A stretch of DNA of 41,148 bases from Clostridia bacterium (GCA_017483125.1 JAFULU010000015.1:1-41148); one strand, 5' to 3'. Positions 27,315 through 34,280 are shown, numbered from the stretch's first letter. A program made the numbers and translations. Notes: generated from the sequence alone by a model not told the origin.

Positions 27315-28241
27315 TCAGCCCCACAGGTGCTCGGGGTACTCGCCCGCGTCTACGAGGGCCTGAATGGCGTTCACCACCCAAGGCTTATCCTCCTTGTAGG
27401 TCACGCCGTACCACTCGCTCTCGGTGGGGTAGACCTTGACGTCCACCTTGCCTGCCTTGACGAAGGTGTCGATGGAGGTGGGGAGCAGGGACTCGGCCTT
27501 GCAGGGATCGGCGGCGTTGTGGAGGTTCTGCATGAACACGTCGAAGTCGGCGTCCAGCATACCGATGGTCTCGGCACCCAGACCCCAGCAGTTCATGGAG
27601 ACTACGGTCTCACCGTCCAGGAAGACCATATTGCCCTCGGCGTCGGGATACCGGGCGTTCACACCCAGCTTCTCGATCTTGTGGGTCTCCACCAGATCAA
27701 AGAGCATACCGTTCTCATCCACCTTACAGATACCGCGGGAGCAGCCGCCCTTGTCGGTGAGGGTCTTGTTGACCTTGAAGCCAACGGCACAGCAATGGCA
27801 AACGCCGTCGTCGCCGAGCTCGCCGCGCTCCAGCTTCCCGAGGTGGGCGGCCAGCTTCTCGTAGGTGTTGCGGCCGTAGAAATCGTCGGCGTTGATGACG
27901 CCGTAAGGCTCCTTGACGATCTCACGGGTGGAGCGGACGGCGTGGGTGGTGCCCCAGGGCTTGACACGGCCCTCGGGAATGGCGTAGCCCTCGGGGATGT
28001 CGGAGAGCTCCTGGTAGGCGTACTCCACGGCGATGTGCTTCTCCACACGGGCACCGATGGTAGCCTTGAAGTCCGCGGCGATGGCTTCCTTGATGATGAA
28101 GACCACCTTGTCAAAGCCTGCGCGCTTGGCGTCGAAGACCGAATAGTCGATGATAAAGTTGCCGTCCTTGTCGATGGGCTCCATCTGCTTGACACCGCCG
28201 AAGCGGGAGCCCATACCTGCGGCCAGAATTACGAGAGTCAT
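27315..28241 (-). CDS. Sugar-1-phosphate nucleotidyltransferase
   Basis: 308 residues. The nucleotidyltransferase P-loop-like signature LAAGMGSRFGGVKQM lies at residues 6-20 and a catalytic-metal region at VINADDFYG. The start is supported by GGAGG 8 nt upstream of the ATG. It is the first gene of a four-gene minus-strand operon with nahK, galE and galM. Inference from context: it joins UTP with the sugar-1-phosphate made by the kinase to give UDP-GlcNAc, UDP-GalNAc or UDP-galactose, replacing the GalT-like enzyme of the bifidobacterial lnp pathway. The exact sugar and nucleotide cannot be read from the sequence. Confidence 0.85.
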   Translation of the reverse strand: MTLVILAAGMGSRFGGVKQMEPIDKDGNFIIDYSVFDAKRAGFDKVVFIIKEAIAADFKATIGARVEKHIAVEYAYQELSDIPEGYAIPEGRVKPWGTTHAVRSTREIVKEPYGVINADDFYGRNTYEKLAAHLGKLERGELGDDGVCHCCAVGFKVNKTLTDKGGCSRGICKVDENGMLFDLVETHKIEKLGVNARYPDAEGNMVFLDGETVVSMNCWGLGAETIGMLDADFDVFMQNLHNAADPCKAESLLPTSIDTFVKAGKVDVKVYPTESEWYGVTYKEDKPWVVNAIQALVDAGEYPEHLWG

Positions 28242-28271
28242 GGTAAGTACCTCCGAAAAGTTTTATGCGGG

Positions 28272-28324
28272 ATGCCCAAATTGGGCATTCTATTTCAATA
28301 TATTATTATACTATAAATTGTGAA
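28272..28324 (-). promoter_or_regulatory. Promoter and palindromic operator of the nahK-galE-galM operon
   Basis: On the minus strand, TTCACA (28319-28324) and TATATT (28297-28302) are 16 nt apart; an overlapping TATAAT (28305-28310) is a second possible -10 with no good -35. Just downstream lies a perfect 17 bp dyad, ATGCCCAA-A-TTGGGCAT on the plus strand (28272-28288), about 10-30 nt after the -10 and 30 nt before the first start codon. That position suits a repressor operator. The regulator is not identifiable here. Confidence 0.5.
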
Positions 28325-28436
28325 ATTTTGGTGTTGATTGACAGATTGTTTACAAAATATTCACAGGCAGACTGCTCTGTAGGAGAATGCCATACTTCTC
28401 TCGGTTTACTTCCCTTTCGGTTGATCGCGCAGGCAA

Positions 28437-28463
28437 CAGAAAAGCCACCCGCGAAGGATGGCT
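28437..28463 (-). terminator. Terminator after the GDSL hydrolase gene
   Basis: On the minus strand an 8 bp stem (AGCCATCC with GGGTGGCT, one G-U pair) with loop TTCGC is followed by TTTTC, 35 bp after the gene's stop. The remaining part of the 257 bp gap (28325-28436) shows no gene. Confidence 0.7.
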
Positions 28464-28498
28464 CTTCGAGTTGTGATGTATGATCCGAGGGCACTCGT

Positions 28499-29629
28499 TC
28501 AGCGGCTCCGCTTCAGCACGAAGGCGGCGCAGACCGACATCATGAGCACCGAAAGCAGTCCCAGCGAGGCACCGCAGCCCTTCTTGTCGGCAGGGGCGTC
28601 GGTGTCGGCGGGCTTGTCGGCAGGGGCTTCGGTAGGAGCTTCGGTAATGGGATCCGTAGGGGCCTCGGTGGGAGCTTCGGTAGGTTCCTCGGTCTCTGGA
28701 TCGGTGGGGGCCTCGGTCTCGGGATCGGTAGGGGCTTCGGTTTCGGGATCGGTGGGGGCTTCGGTGTCCTCACTCTGCTCCGGGGACAGACCGAGGTGCT
28801 GTGCCACGGCCTTGGCGATCTCGTGATGGCCCTCGGCGTTGGGGTGGATATCGTAGAGGCGGATGTTGGTCAGCTCCTCGGCGCGGTGGTCGATGACGGC
28901 GGGGACATCTACGGTCTCGTAGCCAAATGCGGTGGCCACCTGCTCAACGGCCTGATTGATGGAGGTCAGGAAGCCTCCGCCGAACTCTCCGAAGGCCTCA
29001 AAGCCCTGCACGTTGTGCATGGGGTTGTACTGCTTCAGAAAGATCACCCGCGCGTCGGGGGCTTTCTCCTTGAAGAAGGTCGCGATGGTTTGCAGGTTGG
29101 TGCCGACGTCCTCCAGGACCGTCTTCATGCGGGCGACGAAGGCGGGGTCGTTCTTCAGGGCGTCGTACTGCTCGGCGGTGGCGGCGGCGAAGACCGCGGC
29201 GGCTTGGGTGAAGTCGGACACCTCTTGTCCCGAGAGCATATAGGCGATCTCGGGGAGGAGCCCCAGCAGGTCGTTACCGCCGATGGTGAGGATGATCATC
29301 TCGGCGTTCTTGACCTCGTTTTCCAGGGAGGGCAGGAGGCGGGCGAGGTCCCCTGTCCTGTCGCCGTTGACGGCGCGGTTGATATAGGTCTTGCCGCCCT
29401 CCAGGCCATAGGCGGCGGCGATGCGGTTGATATAGGAGTCGCAGAGGTAGGGGTCACCGCCGTAGGTGTAGTTTTTGAGTCCGTAGCCCGTGGTGAGAGA
29501 GTCGCCCAGGGCCAGGAGGGTCTTGGGGGCTGGAGCGGTCTCCTCGGCCATGGCGGGGAACGCGGCGGCGGTGGCGAGGAGGGTGAGGGTGACGAGGAGG
29601 GTCAGGGCTTGCAGGAAGGATCTTTTCAT
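28499..29629 (-). CDS. Secreted SGNH/GDSL hydrolase with repeat tail and C-terminal TM
   Basis: 376 residues. The signal peptide is at 1-28 (cleavage near AMA-EE). SGNH blocks: GDSL at 42-45 with the nucleophile S44, G-N block near NRAVNGD, GGND at 117-120 with N119, and the D260-x-H262 pair in DIHPNAEGH. This fold hydrolyses ester bonds in lipids or acetylated polysaccharides. Residues 289-336 are TEAPTDPE-type repeats forming a stiff spacer, followed by KKGCG, a hydrophobic segment of about 18 residues and KRSR. That tail resembles C-terminal anchor or sorting signals seen on gut-clostridial surface proteins, though not LPXTG. The ATG at 29629 follows AAAGG. It has its own consensus promoter. 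Substrate unknown; acetylated plant or host glycans are plausible. Confidence 0.92.
   Translation of the reverse strand: MKRSFLQALTLLVTLTLLATAAAFPAMAEETAPAPKTLLALGDSLTTGYGLKNYTYGGDPYLCDSYINRIAAAYGLEGGKTYINRAVNGDRTGDLARLLPSLENEVKNAEMIILTIGGNDLLGLLPEIAYMLSGQEVSDFTQAAAVFAAATAEQYDALKNDPAFVARMKTVLEDVGTNLQTIATFFKEKAPDARVIFLKQYNPMHNVQGFEAFGEFGGGFLTSINQAVEQVATAFGYETVDVPAVIDHRAEELTNIRLYDIHPNAEGHHEIAKAVAQHLGLSPEQSEDTEAPTDPETEAPTDPETEAPTDPETEEPTEAPTEAPTDPITEAPTEAPADKPADTDAPADKKGCGASLGLLSVLMMSVCAAFVLKRSR
28622..28765 (-). repeat. In-frame tandem repeat, 24 bp unit (TEAPTDPE)
   Basis: Three consecutive 8-residue TEAPTDPE copies are followed by degenerate TEEPTEAP and TEAPTDPI copies, all in frame inside the hydrolase gene. 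The DNA units are about 24 bp with synonymous differences, typical of a length-variable wall-spanning spacer. Confidence 0.85.
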
Positions 29630-29688
29630 GGGGGTGCCTTTCTTTTACGGTGGGAGTTCTCGGAGTGAGAAGTGTTTTGTCGGTCATA

Positions 29689-29717
29689 ATTATACCACAA
29701 TTCGGTGCGTTTGTCAA
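29689..29717 (-). promoter_or_regulatory. Sigma-A consensus promoter of the GDSL hydrolase gene
   Basis: On the minus strand TTGACA (29712-29717) and TATAAT (29689-29694) are exactly 17 nt apart, 60 bp before the hydrolase start codon. Confidence 0.88.
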
Positions 29718-29731
29718 TTGAAAATATTTCA

Positions 29732-29757
29732 GAGAGGGCATCCAAGGACACCCTCTC
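29732..29757 (-). terminator. Probable terminator of the GH127 gene
   Basis: On the minus strand an 11 bp stem with two G-U pairs (GAGAGGGTGTC with GATGCCCTCTC) lies 56 bp after the GH127 stop. The tail after it is TGAAATATTTTC, not a clean T-run, so efficiency is uncertain. The stem sequence recurs in the hairpins downstream of the AraC gene. Confidence 0.5.
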
Positions 29758-29813
29758 CGTTTTGATGTGTATACGTCAAAGCAAACCGAATCTTTCCTTT
29801 ACTTCCCTGCCGA

Positions 29814-31625
29814 TCAAATCAACGGCAGCTCGGTCATGCGCAGCTTGGCGCATCCGTAGGGGTACAGTTCAACCGTTTCTGCCTCGGACAAGGGAATCCG
29901 ACTCTGCGGTACCTTGGCGCAAACCGACGTATAGCCGTCCTCCAGGCCCCAGGCGATCTTTCTGACCTCGGCCTTCAGCACAACGGGCGGATTCTCGGAG
30001 CTGAAGGGGATATCGGAAACATCCCGCTTTTCAAGCTTGAAGAAGGGGGACGCATAGGCGTAGTTCCACGGGGACGTGGGAAGATACTCATAGTCGCAGT
30101 AGGGGAATTTCCGCTCCACGCCGTTGCGCTCAAACTCCAGCATCCTCTTTTCATAGGAGACGGGCAGGGAGAACACCAAGGAGCCGCACTGCACGCACTT
30201 CAGGTCATGGGGTCTCTCCACCAGGCTCGGGAGGGTGTCAAAGGTGATGTCGATGTGGGTGGGCTGACCCGCGGGGATCTCAAAGCTCAGCTCCTCACTG
30301 TAGGGGGTTACCTGTCCGTTTACGCGGAGATTCTTGGCGAAGGAGGGGACTCGGACCTTCAGACAAACAGGCTTGTCTGATTCCACGTCATAAGCGAAAG
30401 CGTTATCAAAGGGGTAATTGGTTTGGAGAGAGACGGTCAGGCCGTCGGCTTTGAGCGTTGCGGGGACGGGGACGGCGGAGAGCACCGTATCGCCGCTGTG
30501 CATGAATGCCGACAGGGCGAATTTGGGCCAGGCCTGGTTGAAGTTGGCCGTACAGCAGCCGTAGTTGGGCTCCAGACCGAACAGGTGGGCCTCGCCGCCG
30601 TTGGTGCGGAAGACAGGCTTGCCGGGGAAACGCTCGCAAGCGATCTGGTTGCCCATCTGCAGGTACTGGTGGGTCCACATATCGTCGCTGACGGTGGCGG
30701 GGAGGGCATTGAAGGCCAGAAGCTCCAGCCGCTCGGCCCACTTGGGGTCACCCGTGTAGGCGAAGAGATGCTCGTAGGCGTACATCTGCTCCGCCACGGC
30801 GCAAAGCTCGGTGCCCTGAATGGGGCTGAGACCCGACAGACACTCGTCGCCCGTAAAGAGTCCCACGGGGGTGCCGTTGTAGGCCTTCAATACGGTCATC
30901 AGCCTCTCGGCCACGTCGGTGTAGTCCTCTCCCAGAATATCACAGCTGACCGCCTCGTACTTCAGCATCATGCCCAGATTGACGATGTGGGTATCGAAGG
31001 TCCAGCGGTTGAGGGGGGTCTTCCACAGCTCGGTCATGGCGGCGTAGTCCGCGCCCTGCTCCTTGATGATCTTTGCCAGCTCCACAACCCAGTCCTCGGG
31101 GTAGCGCGCCCAAATGAAATTGATCGCAATGAAGCTCTCAAACCAGCGGTATTTGCCCCAGCCGAACAGGGAGATGGTCTTGCTCTTCAATAGGTCGTAA
31201 TAGTTCTTCAGCACCCGGTAGAGCACCTCGGGGATGCGCTCGTCTCCCGAGCATTCGTAGTAGACCACCAGCACCTTGGAAATGAGCTGGACCGCCCAGC
31301 TGTCGTACCCGGGGATCTTGTCCTCTGTGCAGGGGCAGATCCAGCCGCTGGGCTTTTGCTGAGCGAGGATGGCATCGATGTATTTTTGGGCCCGCGCGAT
31401 CATGTCCTTGTTATCCAGCAGGTAAGCGAGGGGGATGAAGCCGTCCAGCCAGTAGGGTACCCGCTCCCAACCCTCGGCAGTCCCGCCGATCCAGGCGCTG
31501 TCCCTCACGTCTCGCCAGACCTTGTCCAGATTTCCGCTCAGTCCCTCGGCCTGGATCTCCAGCTGACGCCGCATCCAGCCCTCGGGGCGAAGCTCCTTGG
31601 CGGTATAGAAATTCCACGTACGCAT
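29814..31625 (-). CDS. GH127-type beta-L-arabinofuranosidase (DUF1680)
   Basis: 603 residues without signal peptide, so probably cytoplasmic. The (alpha/alpha)6-barrel family features are visible: GDECL around E261, the E-x-C pair E273 and C275 in GTELCAVAE, and the double cysteine C357-C358 in YGCCTANFNQ. In the characterised enzyme HypBA1 the matching Glu and three Cys bind zinc and one Cys is the nucleophile. The enzyme releases L-arabinofuranose from plant cell-wall or hydroxyproline-linked oligosaccharides; the actual substrate here is inferred from the family only. The ATG follows AAAGGAGG at 7 nt. A divergent AraC-type gene 142 bp away is the likely regulator. Confidence 0.9.
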   Translation of the reverse strand: MRTWNFYTAKELRPEGWMRRQLEIQAEGLSGNLDKVWRDVRDSAWIGGTAEGWERVPYWLDGFIPLAYLLDNKDMIARAQKYIDAILAQQKPSGWICPCTEDKIPGYDSWAVQLISKVLVVYYECSGDERIPEVLYRVLKNYYDLLKSKTISLFGWGKYRWFESFIAINFIWARYPEDWVVELAKIIKEQGADYAAMTELWKTPLNRWTFDTHIVNLGMMLKYEAVSCDILGEDYTDVAERLMTVLKAYNGTPVGLFTGDECLSGLSPIQGTELCAVAEQMYAYEHLFAYTGDPKWAERLELLAFNALPATVSDDMWTHQYLQMGNQIACERFPGKPVFRTNGGEAHLFGLEPNYGCCTANFNQAWPKFALSAFMHSGDTVLSAVPVPATLKADGLTVSLQTNYPFDNAFAYDVESDKPVCLKVRVPSFAKNLRVNGQVTPYSEELSFEIPAGQPTHIDITFDTLPSLVERPHDLKCVQCGSLVFSLPVSYEKRMLEFERNGVERKFPYCDYEYLPTSPWNYAYASPFFKLEKRDVSDIPFSSENPPVVLKAEVRKIAWGLEDGYTSVCAKVPQSRIPLSEAETVELYPYGCAKLRMTELPLI

Positions 31626-31655
31626 AATATGCCTCCTTTGGATTACTGTATATGT

Positions 31656-31684
31656 ATTATATCACATCGAAAAGTAAATGTTTA
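31656..31684 (-). promoter_or_regulatory. Probable activator-dependent promoter of the GH127 gene
   Basis: On the minus strand TATAAT (31656-31661) lies 30 bp before the start codon, but the -35 position (31679-31684) reads TAAACA, a poor match. A good -10 with a weak -35 fits activation by the divergent AraC protein. The imperfect dyad GTAAA ... TTTAC just upstream could be its site. Confidence 0.5.
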
Positions 31685-31705
31685 TTGCCTTTTACGCATA
31701 GTATA

Positions 31706-31734
31706 TTGACATAAGCACACAGTTCGGCTATAAT
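31706..31734 (+). promoter_or_regulatory. Sigma-A consensus promoter of the AraC regulator gene
   Basis: TTGACA (31706-31711) and TATAAT (31729-31734) with exactly 17 nt between, 33 bp before the start codon. Confidence 0.9.
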
Positions 31735-31767
31735 AGAGGTATACGGCGATGGGAAAAGGAGTTTCAT

Positions 31768-32541
31768 ATGTACGGTATTGATCTGAACAGCCCGCTTCAC
31801 TACGAGTTTGCTTCCTTCCGCTTTTTTGAAAAAAAGGAGCACCATATAGAACGCTTTTGCTCTGTCAACGTGTTGTTGATGGTCTATCGGGGCGTACTGC
31901 GTTTTTCCGAGGATGGAGAACAGGTCGAGGTACACGCGGGGGAGTACTACATACAGAAAAAGAACCGATACCAGGCAGGCGAGGTGGCCAGCGACGCGCC
32001 CCATTACCTGTTCGTGCATTTTCAAGGGGAATGGAGTGATCAGCCCGACGCTCTGCCCTGCAGAGGAAGCTTTGATCATGCCAAGCTCTCCGAGCTTATG
32101 CAACGGATCGATACGGCCTCACACCAGAAATATACCTACGCGGAGCAGCAGTATCTGTTTCACAAGCTGCTTTTATCCTTGCGTCAGAAGGCTCCTTCCA
32201 ATACCCTCTCTGACAGATTATCCAAATATGTAGAAAAGAATATCGCATCCATCACGTCGCTGTCAGATCTCTGTGAGGCGTTTCATTACAGTAAGAATTA
32301 CGTAGAACGGGTCTTTCAGCGGGAATTCGGCGTAACGCCGATCCAATATATCAACGACGTGAAGATCAAGAGGGCCATGTACCTGCTGGAAACGACCTCA
32401 AAGCCCATAACCGTCATTTCGGAGGAATGCGGTTATTTTGACTATCCGTATTTTTTCAAGCGATTTGTACAAAAAACAGGTGTTTCCCCGTCTGAATGGC
32501 GTAAAAGCATTCAGAGCAATCCGACAAACAGGGATTGGTAG
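31768..32541 (+). CDS. AraC-family transcriptional regulator
   Basis: 257 residues. The N-terminal half is a cupin-like sensor domain (GVLRFSEDGEQVEVHAGEYY at about 42-61). The C-terminal roughly 95 residues carry two helix-turn-helix motifs: SITSLSDLCEAFHYS ... FGVTPIQYI and the signature around ITVISEECGYFDYPYFFKRF, ending GVSPSEWR. Family knowledge: such proteins bind a sugar and activate nearby glycan-use genes. It is divergent from the GH127 gene, which is the natural target, with arabinose or an arabinan fragment as possible inducer. The ATG follows AAAGGAG at 6 nt. Its codon use is less C-ending than its neighbours, which may hint at a different origin. Confidence 0.93.
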   Translation: MYGIDLNSPLHYEFASFRFFEKKEHHIERFCSVNVLLMVYRGVLRFSEDGEQVEVHAGEYYIQKKNRYQAGEVASDAPHYLFVHFQGEWSDQPDALPCRGSFDHAKLSELMQRIDTASHQKYTYAEQQYLFHKLLLSLRQKAPSNTLSDRLSKYVEKNIASITSLSDLCEAFHYSKNYVERVFQREFGVTPIQYINDVKIKRAMYLLETTSKPITVISEECGYFDYPYFFKRFVQKTGVSPSEWRKSIQSNPTNRDW

Positions 32542-32586
32542 GAGAATTCCGATGTAGAAGGTGATATTTTTCGGATAATGCTCTGT

Positions 32587-33049
32587 TGGTGACCCTTCGG
32601 GAAGCTTGATCTCCTCGCTTCGCTCGGTGTCAAGCCGCTCTGTAGATAATTATGGGAGTTACTCTCTGGCGGCTTGAAGGCTTCGGTTCCGTGACGGAGC
32701 ATCAAACAGAGAGGGCATCTGAAGATGCCCTCTCTGTTTTGGTGACCCATCGGGAAGCTCGATCTCCTCGCTTCGCTCGGTGTCAAGCCGCACGTTACTA
32801 AGTTTCTAATTTTAACTTGCCGGCGGCTTGAAGGCTTCGATTCCGTGACGGAGCATCAAAACAGGGAGGGCATCTGAAGATGCCCTCCCTGTTTTGGTGA
32901 CCCATCGGGAAGCTCGATCTCCTCGCTTTGCTCGGGTCAAGCCGCTCTGTAGATAATTATGGGAGTTATTCTCTGGCGGCTTGAAGGCTTCGATTCCGTA
33001 ATAACTCACCAATAGAAAAGGCACCGCGTTGCGGTGCCTTTTCTATTGG
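32587..33049 (-). repeat. Three tandem ~153 bp units carrying tRNA-Lys 3' ends and hairpins
   Basis: Units start at 32587, 32740 and 32895, and the same start recurs at the true tRNA (33047). Each begins (plus strand) with TGGTGACCC(A/T)TCGGGAA, identical or nearly so to the 3' end of the adjacent tRNA-Lys including CCA, then diverges. Each contains an inverted pair TCAAGCCGC ... GCGGCTTGA around a variable core and ends in a perfect hairpin next to the following tRNA-like end: 16 bp at 32704-32739 and 17 bp at 32858-32895, both with loop TGAA and T/A-runs on both sides. These hairpins can end transcription from the AraC gene. No protein is encoded in 32542-33046. Confidence 0.8.
33011..33047 (-). 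terminator. Terminator of tRNA-Lys
   Basis: A perfect 17 bp stem (AATAGAAAAGGCACCGC and its complement) with loop AAC on the minus strand starts directly at the tRNA CCA end and contains TTTT in the 3' arm. Its position next to the tRNA end supports a terminator that also defines the 3' trailer. Confidence 0.75.
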
Positions 33050-33122
33050 TGACCCATCGGGAACTCGAATCCCGGACCCCCTGATTAAAAGTCAGATGCT
33101 CTACCGACTGAGCTAATGGGTC
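33047..33122 (-). tRNA. tRNA-Lys (anticodon TTT)
   Basis: 76 nt with encoded CCA. The 7 bp acceptor stem is GACCCAT with ATGGGTC, D-arm TAGCTCAGTCGGTAGAGC, anticodon loop CTTTTAA with TTT, and T-arm containing the GGTCCGGG and TTCGAGTC pattern. Decodes AAA and AAG. Confidence 0.97.
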
Positions 33123-33141
33123 GTATGTTGCATACCTAAAG

Positions 33142-33170
33142 ATTATACCATAAAGTGTCCCGTTTGTCAA
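33142..33170 (-). promoter_or_regulatory. Sigma-A consensus promoter of tRNA-Lys
   Basis: On the minus strand TTGACA (33165-33170) and TATAAT (33142-33147) are 17 nt apart, with the -10 20 bp before the tRNA 5' end. Confidence 0.9.
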
Positions 33171-33271
33171 GACCTTTCGGTGAAATTTCTTTCGCAAAGT
33201 ATTTCGCGCGGCGAATGACCGTGACCCCAAAAATTTTGTCAACTATTTTTCAAGTTTTCTCGTCAAACCCC

Positions 33272-33300
33272 TTGAAAAACTGACGGTTTATTGCTATAAT
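33272..33300 (+). promoter_or_regulatory. Promoter 1 of the XRE/OPRT-like regulator operon
   Basis: TTGAAA (33272-33277) and TATAAT (33295-33300) are 17 nt apart, leaving a leader of about 145 nt before the start codon. The leader holds the alternative stems at 33307-33343. Confidence 0.75.
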
Positions 33301-33306
33301 AGATAG

Positions 33307-33343
33307 GTGAGAAACTGCCGTGACACATGTTTTCTCACGGTAG
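33307..33343 (+). promoter_or_regulatory. Two mutually exclusive stems (operator or attenuator) upstream of the regulator
   Basis: GTGAGAAA (33307-33314) can pair with TTTCTCAC (33331-33338), while CTGCCGTGA (33315-33323) can pair with TCACGGTAG (33335-33343, one G-U). The two 3' arms share TCAC, so both stems cannot form together. They start 7 nt after the promoter 1 -10 box. Either they are a DNA operator (possibly self-regulation by the encoded HTH protein) or a switching RNA leader. No known riboswitch class is recognised. Confidence 0.5.
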
Positions 33344-33394
33344 ACCGCCGCGAAAATTCGCCTGTTGGTTGAAAAAAATTATCCATATACTATC

Positions 33395-33422
33395 TTGTAT
33401 TTGGCCGCGTATGTGGTATAAT
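33395..33422 (+). promoter_or_regulatory. Promoter 2 of the regulator operon
   Basis: TTGTAT (33395-33400), 16 nt, then TATAAT (33417-33422), 31 bp before the start codon. It lies downstream of the alternative stems, so it would escape any control by them. Confidence 0.65.
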
Positions 33423-33452
33423 AAATAGGTAGATGACAGAGGAGGTGCCTCC

Positions 33453-34280
33453 ATGAGGATCGGTGAGAAGATTCGTTCCCTGCGTAAGAACAAGAATATC
33501 ACCCAGACTCAGCTGGCCGAGGTGCTTTCTGTCTCGGCGCAATCCGTGAGCAAATGGGAGAATCACATATCGGTTCCCGATATTTCGGTGCTTCCCGTCA
33601 TTGCCCGCTATTTCGGCATCACCATGGACGATCTCTTCAGCTACCGTCCCGATGCCCTGACCTACAAGGAGCGGTTTATTCGCTTTATGGTTGATAACGG
33701 TATGCTCCGCTTTGAGGACCGTCCTCTGAGCAACGGCCGCGTCTCGCCCTACTACATCCACAGCGGCTACCACCGCATGGGCAGTCAGATCTCCCGACTG
33801 GGGGAGTTCTACGCCGAGTGTATCCGTGAGCACGGCATTGAGTCCAACTGTCTGGTGGGTGTCAACGAGCGGGAGATCCCTCTTTTGATCGCTACCAGTA
33901 TGACCCTGTTCGGTAAGTACGGTGTGGATTCCCACTACTGCATGAACTATATCACCGAGAAGGATATGCTCATGACGCGGGACATGACCCTCATCACCGA
34001 CACCCTGTCCTCGGGCGCTACCATGCGGCGGGTGCTGGATCGTATGAAGGCCGAGATCGGGCGGTATCCCTCCCATATTATCATCTACGTGGACAGAATG
34101 GAGAAGACCGATCATTCTTCCCTCTCGGCCAAGCACGAGATTGAGAAGGATTACGGCGTCCGCATCCACAACATCATCACTCTGGAGGACATTCTCGGGG
34201 CTGTGGCCCACGGTGTGATCCACGCGGGCGAGAACCATGACAGGCTACTCAAGTACGCCCAGCTGTACAGGGGCGAGTGA
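33453..34280 (+). CDS. XRE-type HTH regulator fused to a decayed orotate phosphoribosyltransferase-like domain
   Basis: 275 residues. Residues 3-62 are an XRE/Cro helix-turn-helix (TQTQLAEVLSVSAQSVSKWE). Residues 71-250 follow bacterial PyrE along their length (YKERFIRFMVDNGMLRF, SGYHRMG, LGEFYAE, YVDRMEK, IITLEDIL). Catalytic positions are altered: the PRPP loop, normally with two Asp before a T-A-G-T, reads LITDTLSSGAT at 180-190 with a single Asp, and the Y-K-G lysine region reads NEREIP at 138-143. Inference: it binds PRPP or a nucleotide without catalysis and acts as a regulator, comparable in logic to B. subtilis PurR (winged helix plus PRT domain) but with another DNA-binding domain. 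guaA lies two genes downstream. The ATG is preceded by GAGGAGG; GGAG and CTCC can pair over the ribosome site. Confidence 0.85.
   Translation: MRIGEKIRSLRKNKNITQTQLAEVLSVSAQSVSKWENHISVPDISVLPVIARYFGITMDDLFSYRPDALTYKERFIRFMVDNGMLRFEDRPLSNGRVSPYYIHSGYHRMGSQISRLGEFYAECIREHGIESNCLVGVNEREIPLLIATSMTLFGKYGVDSHYCMNYITEKDMLMTRDMTLITDTLSSGATMRRVLDRMKAEIGRYPSHIIIYVDRMEKTDHSSLSAKHEIEKDYGVRIHNIITLEDILGAVAHGVIHAGENHDRLLKYAQLYRGE

Noticed and set aside
23790..28316. Long plus-strand open frames opposite galM, galE, nahK and the nucleotidyltransferase
   Set aside because: All are shadows of well-recognised minus-strand enzymes; no ribosome sites or domains.
28344..28380. TTGACA on the plus strand at about 28340 as a promoter
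   Set aside because: No -10 box at a proper distance and no plus-strand gene follows.
28622..28765. Regular 24 bp repeats that might suggest a CRISPR array
   Set aside because: They are in-frame TEAPTDPE codons without spacers inside a hydrolase gene.
32704..33047. Hairpin-rich direct repeats as a CRISPR array
   Set aside because: Units are about 153 bp with tRNA-derived ends and differing hairpins; there are no short unique spacers and no cas genes.
33123..33452. Known riboswitch upstream of the purine-linked regulator
   Set aside because: I could not match purine, PRPP, ppGpp or guanidine riboswitch core motifs; only generic stems are present.
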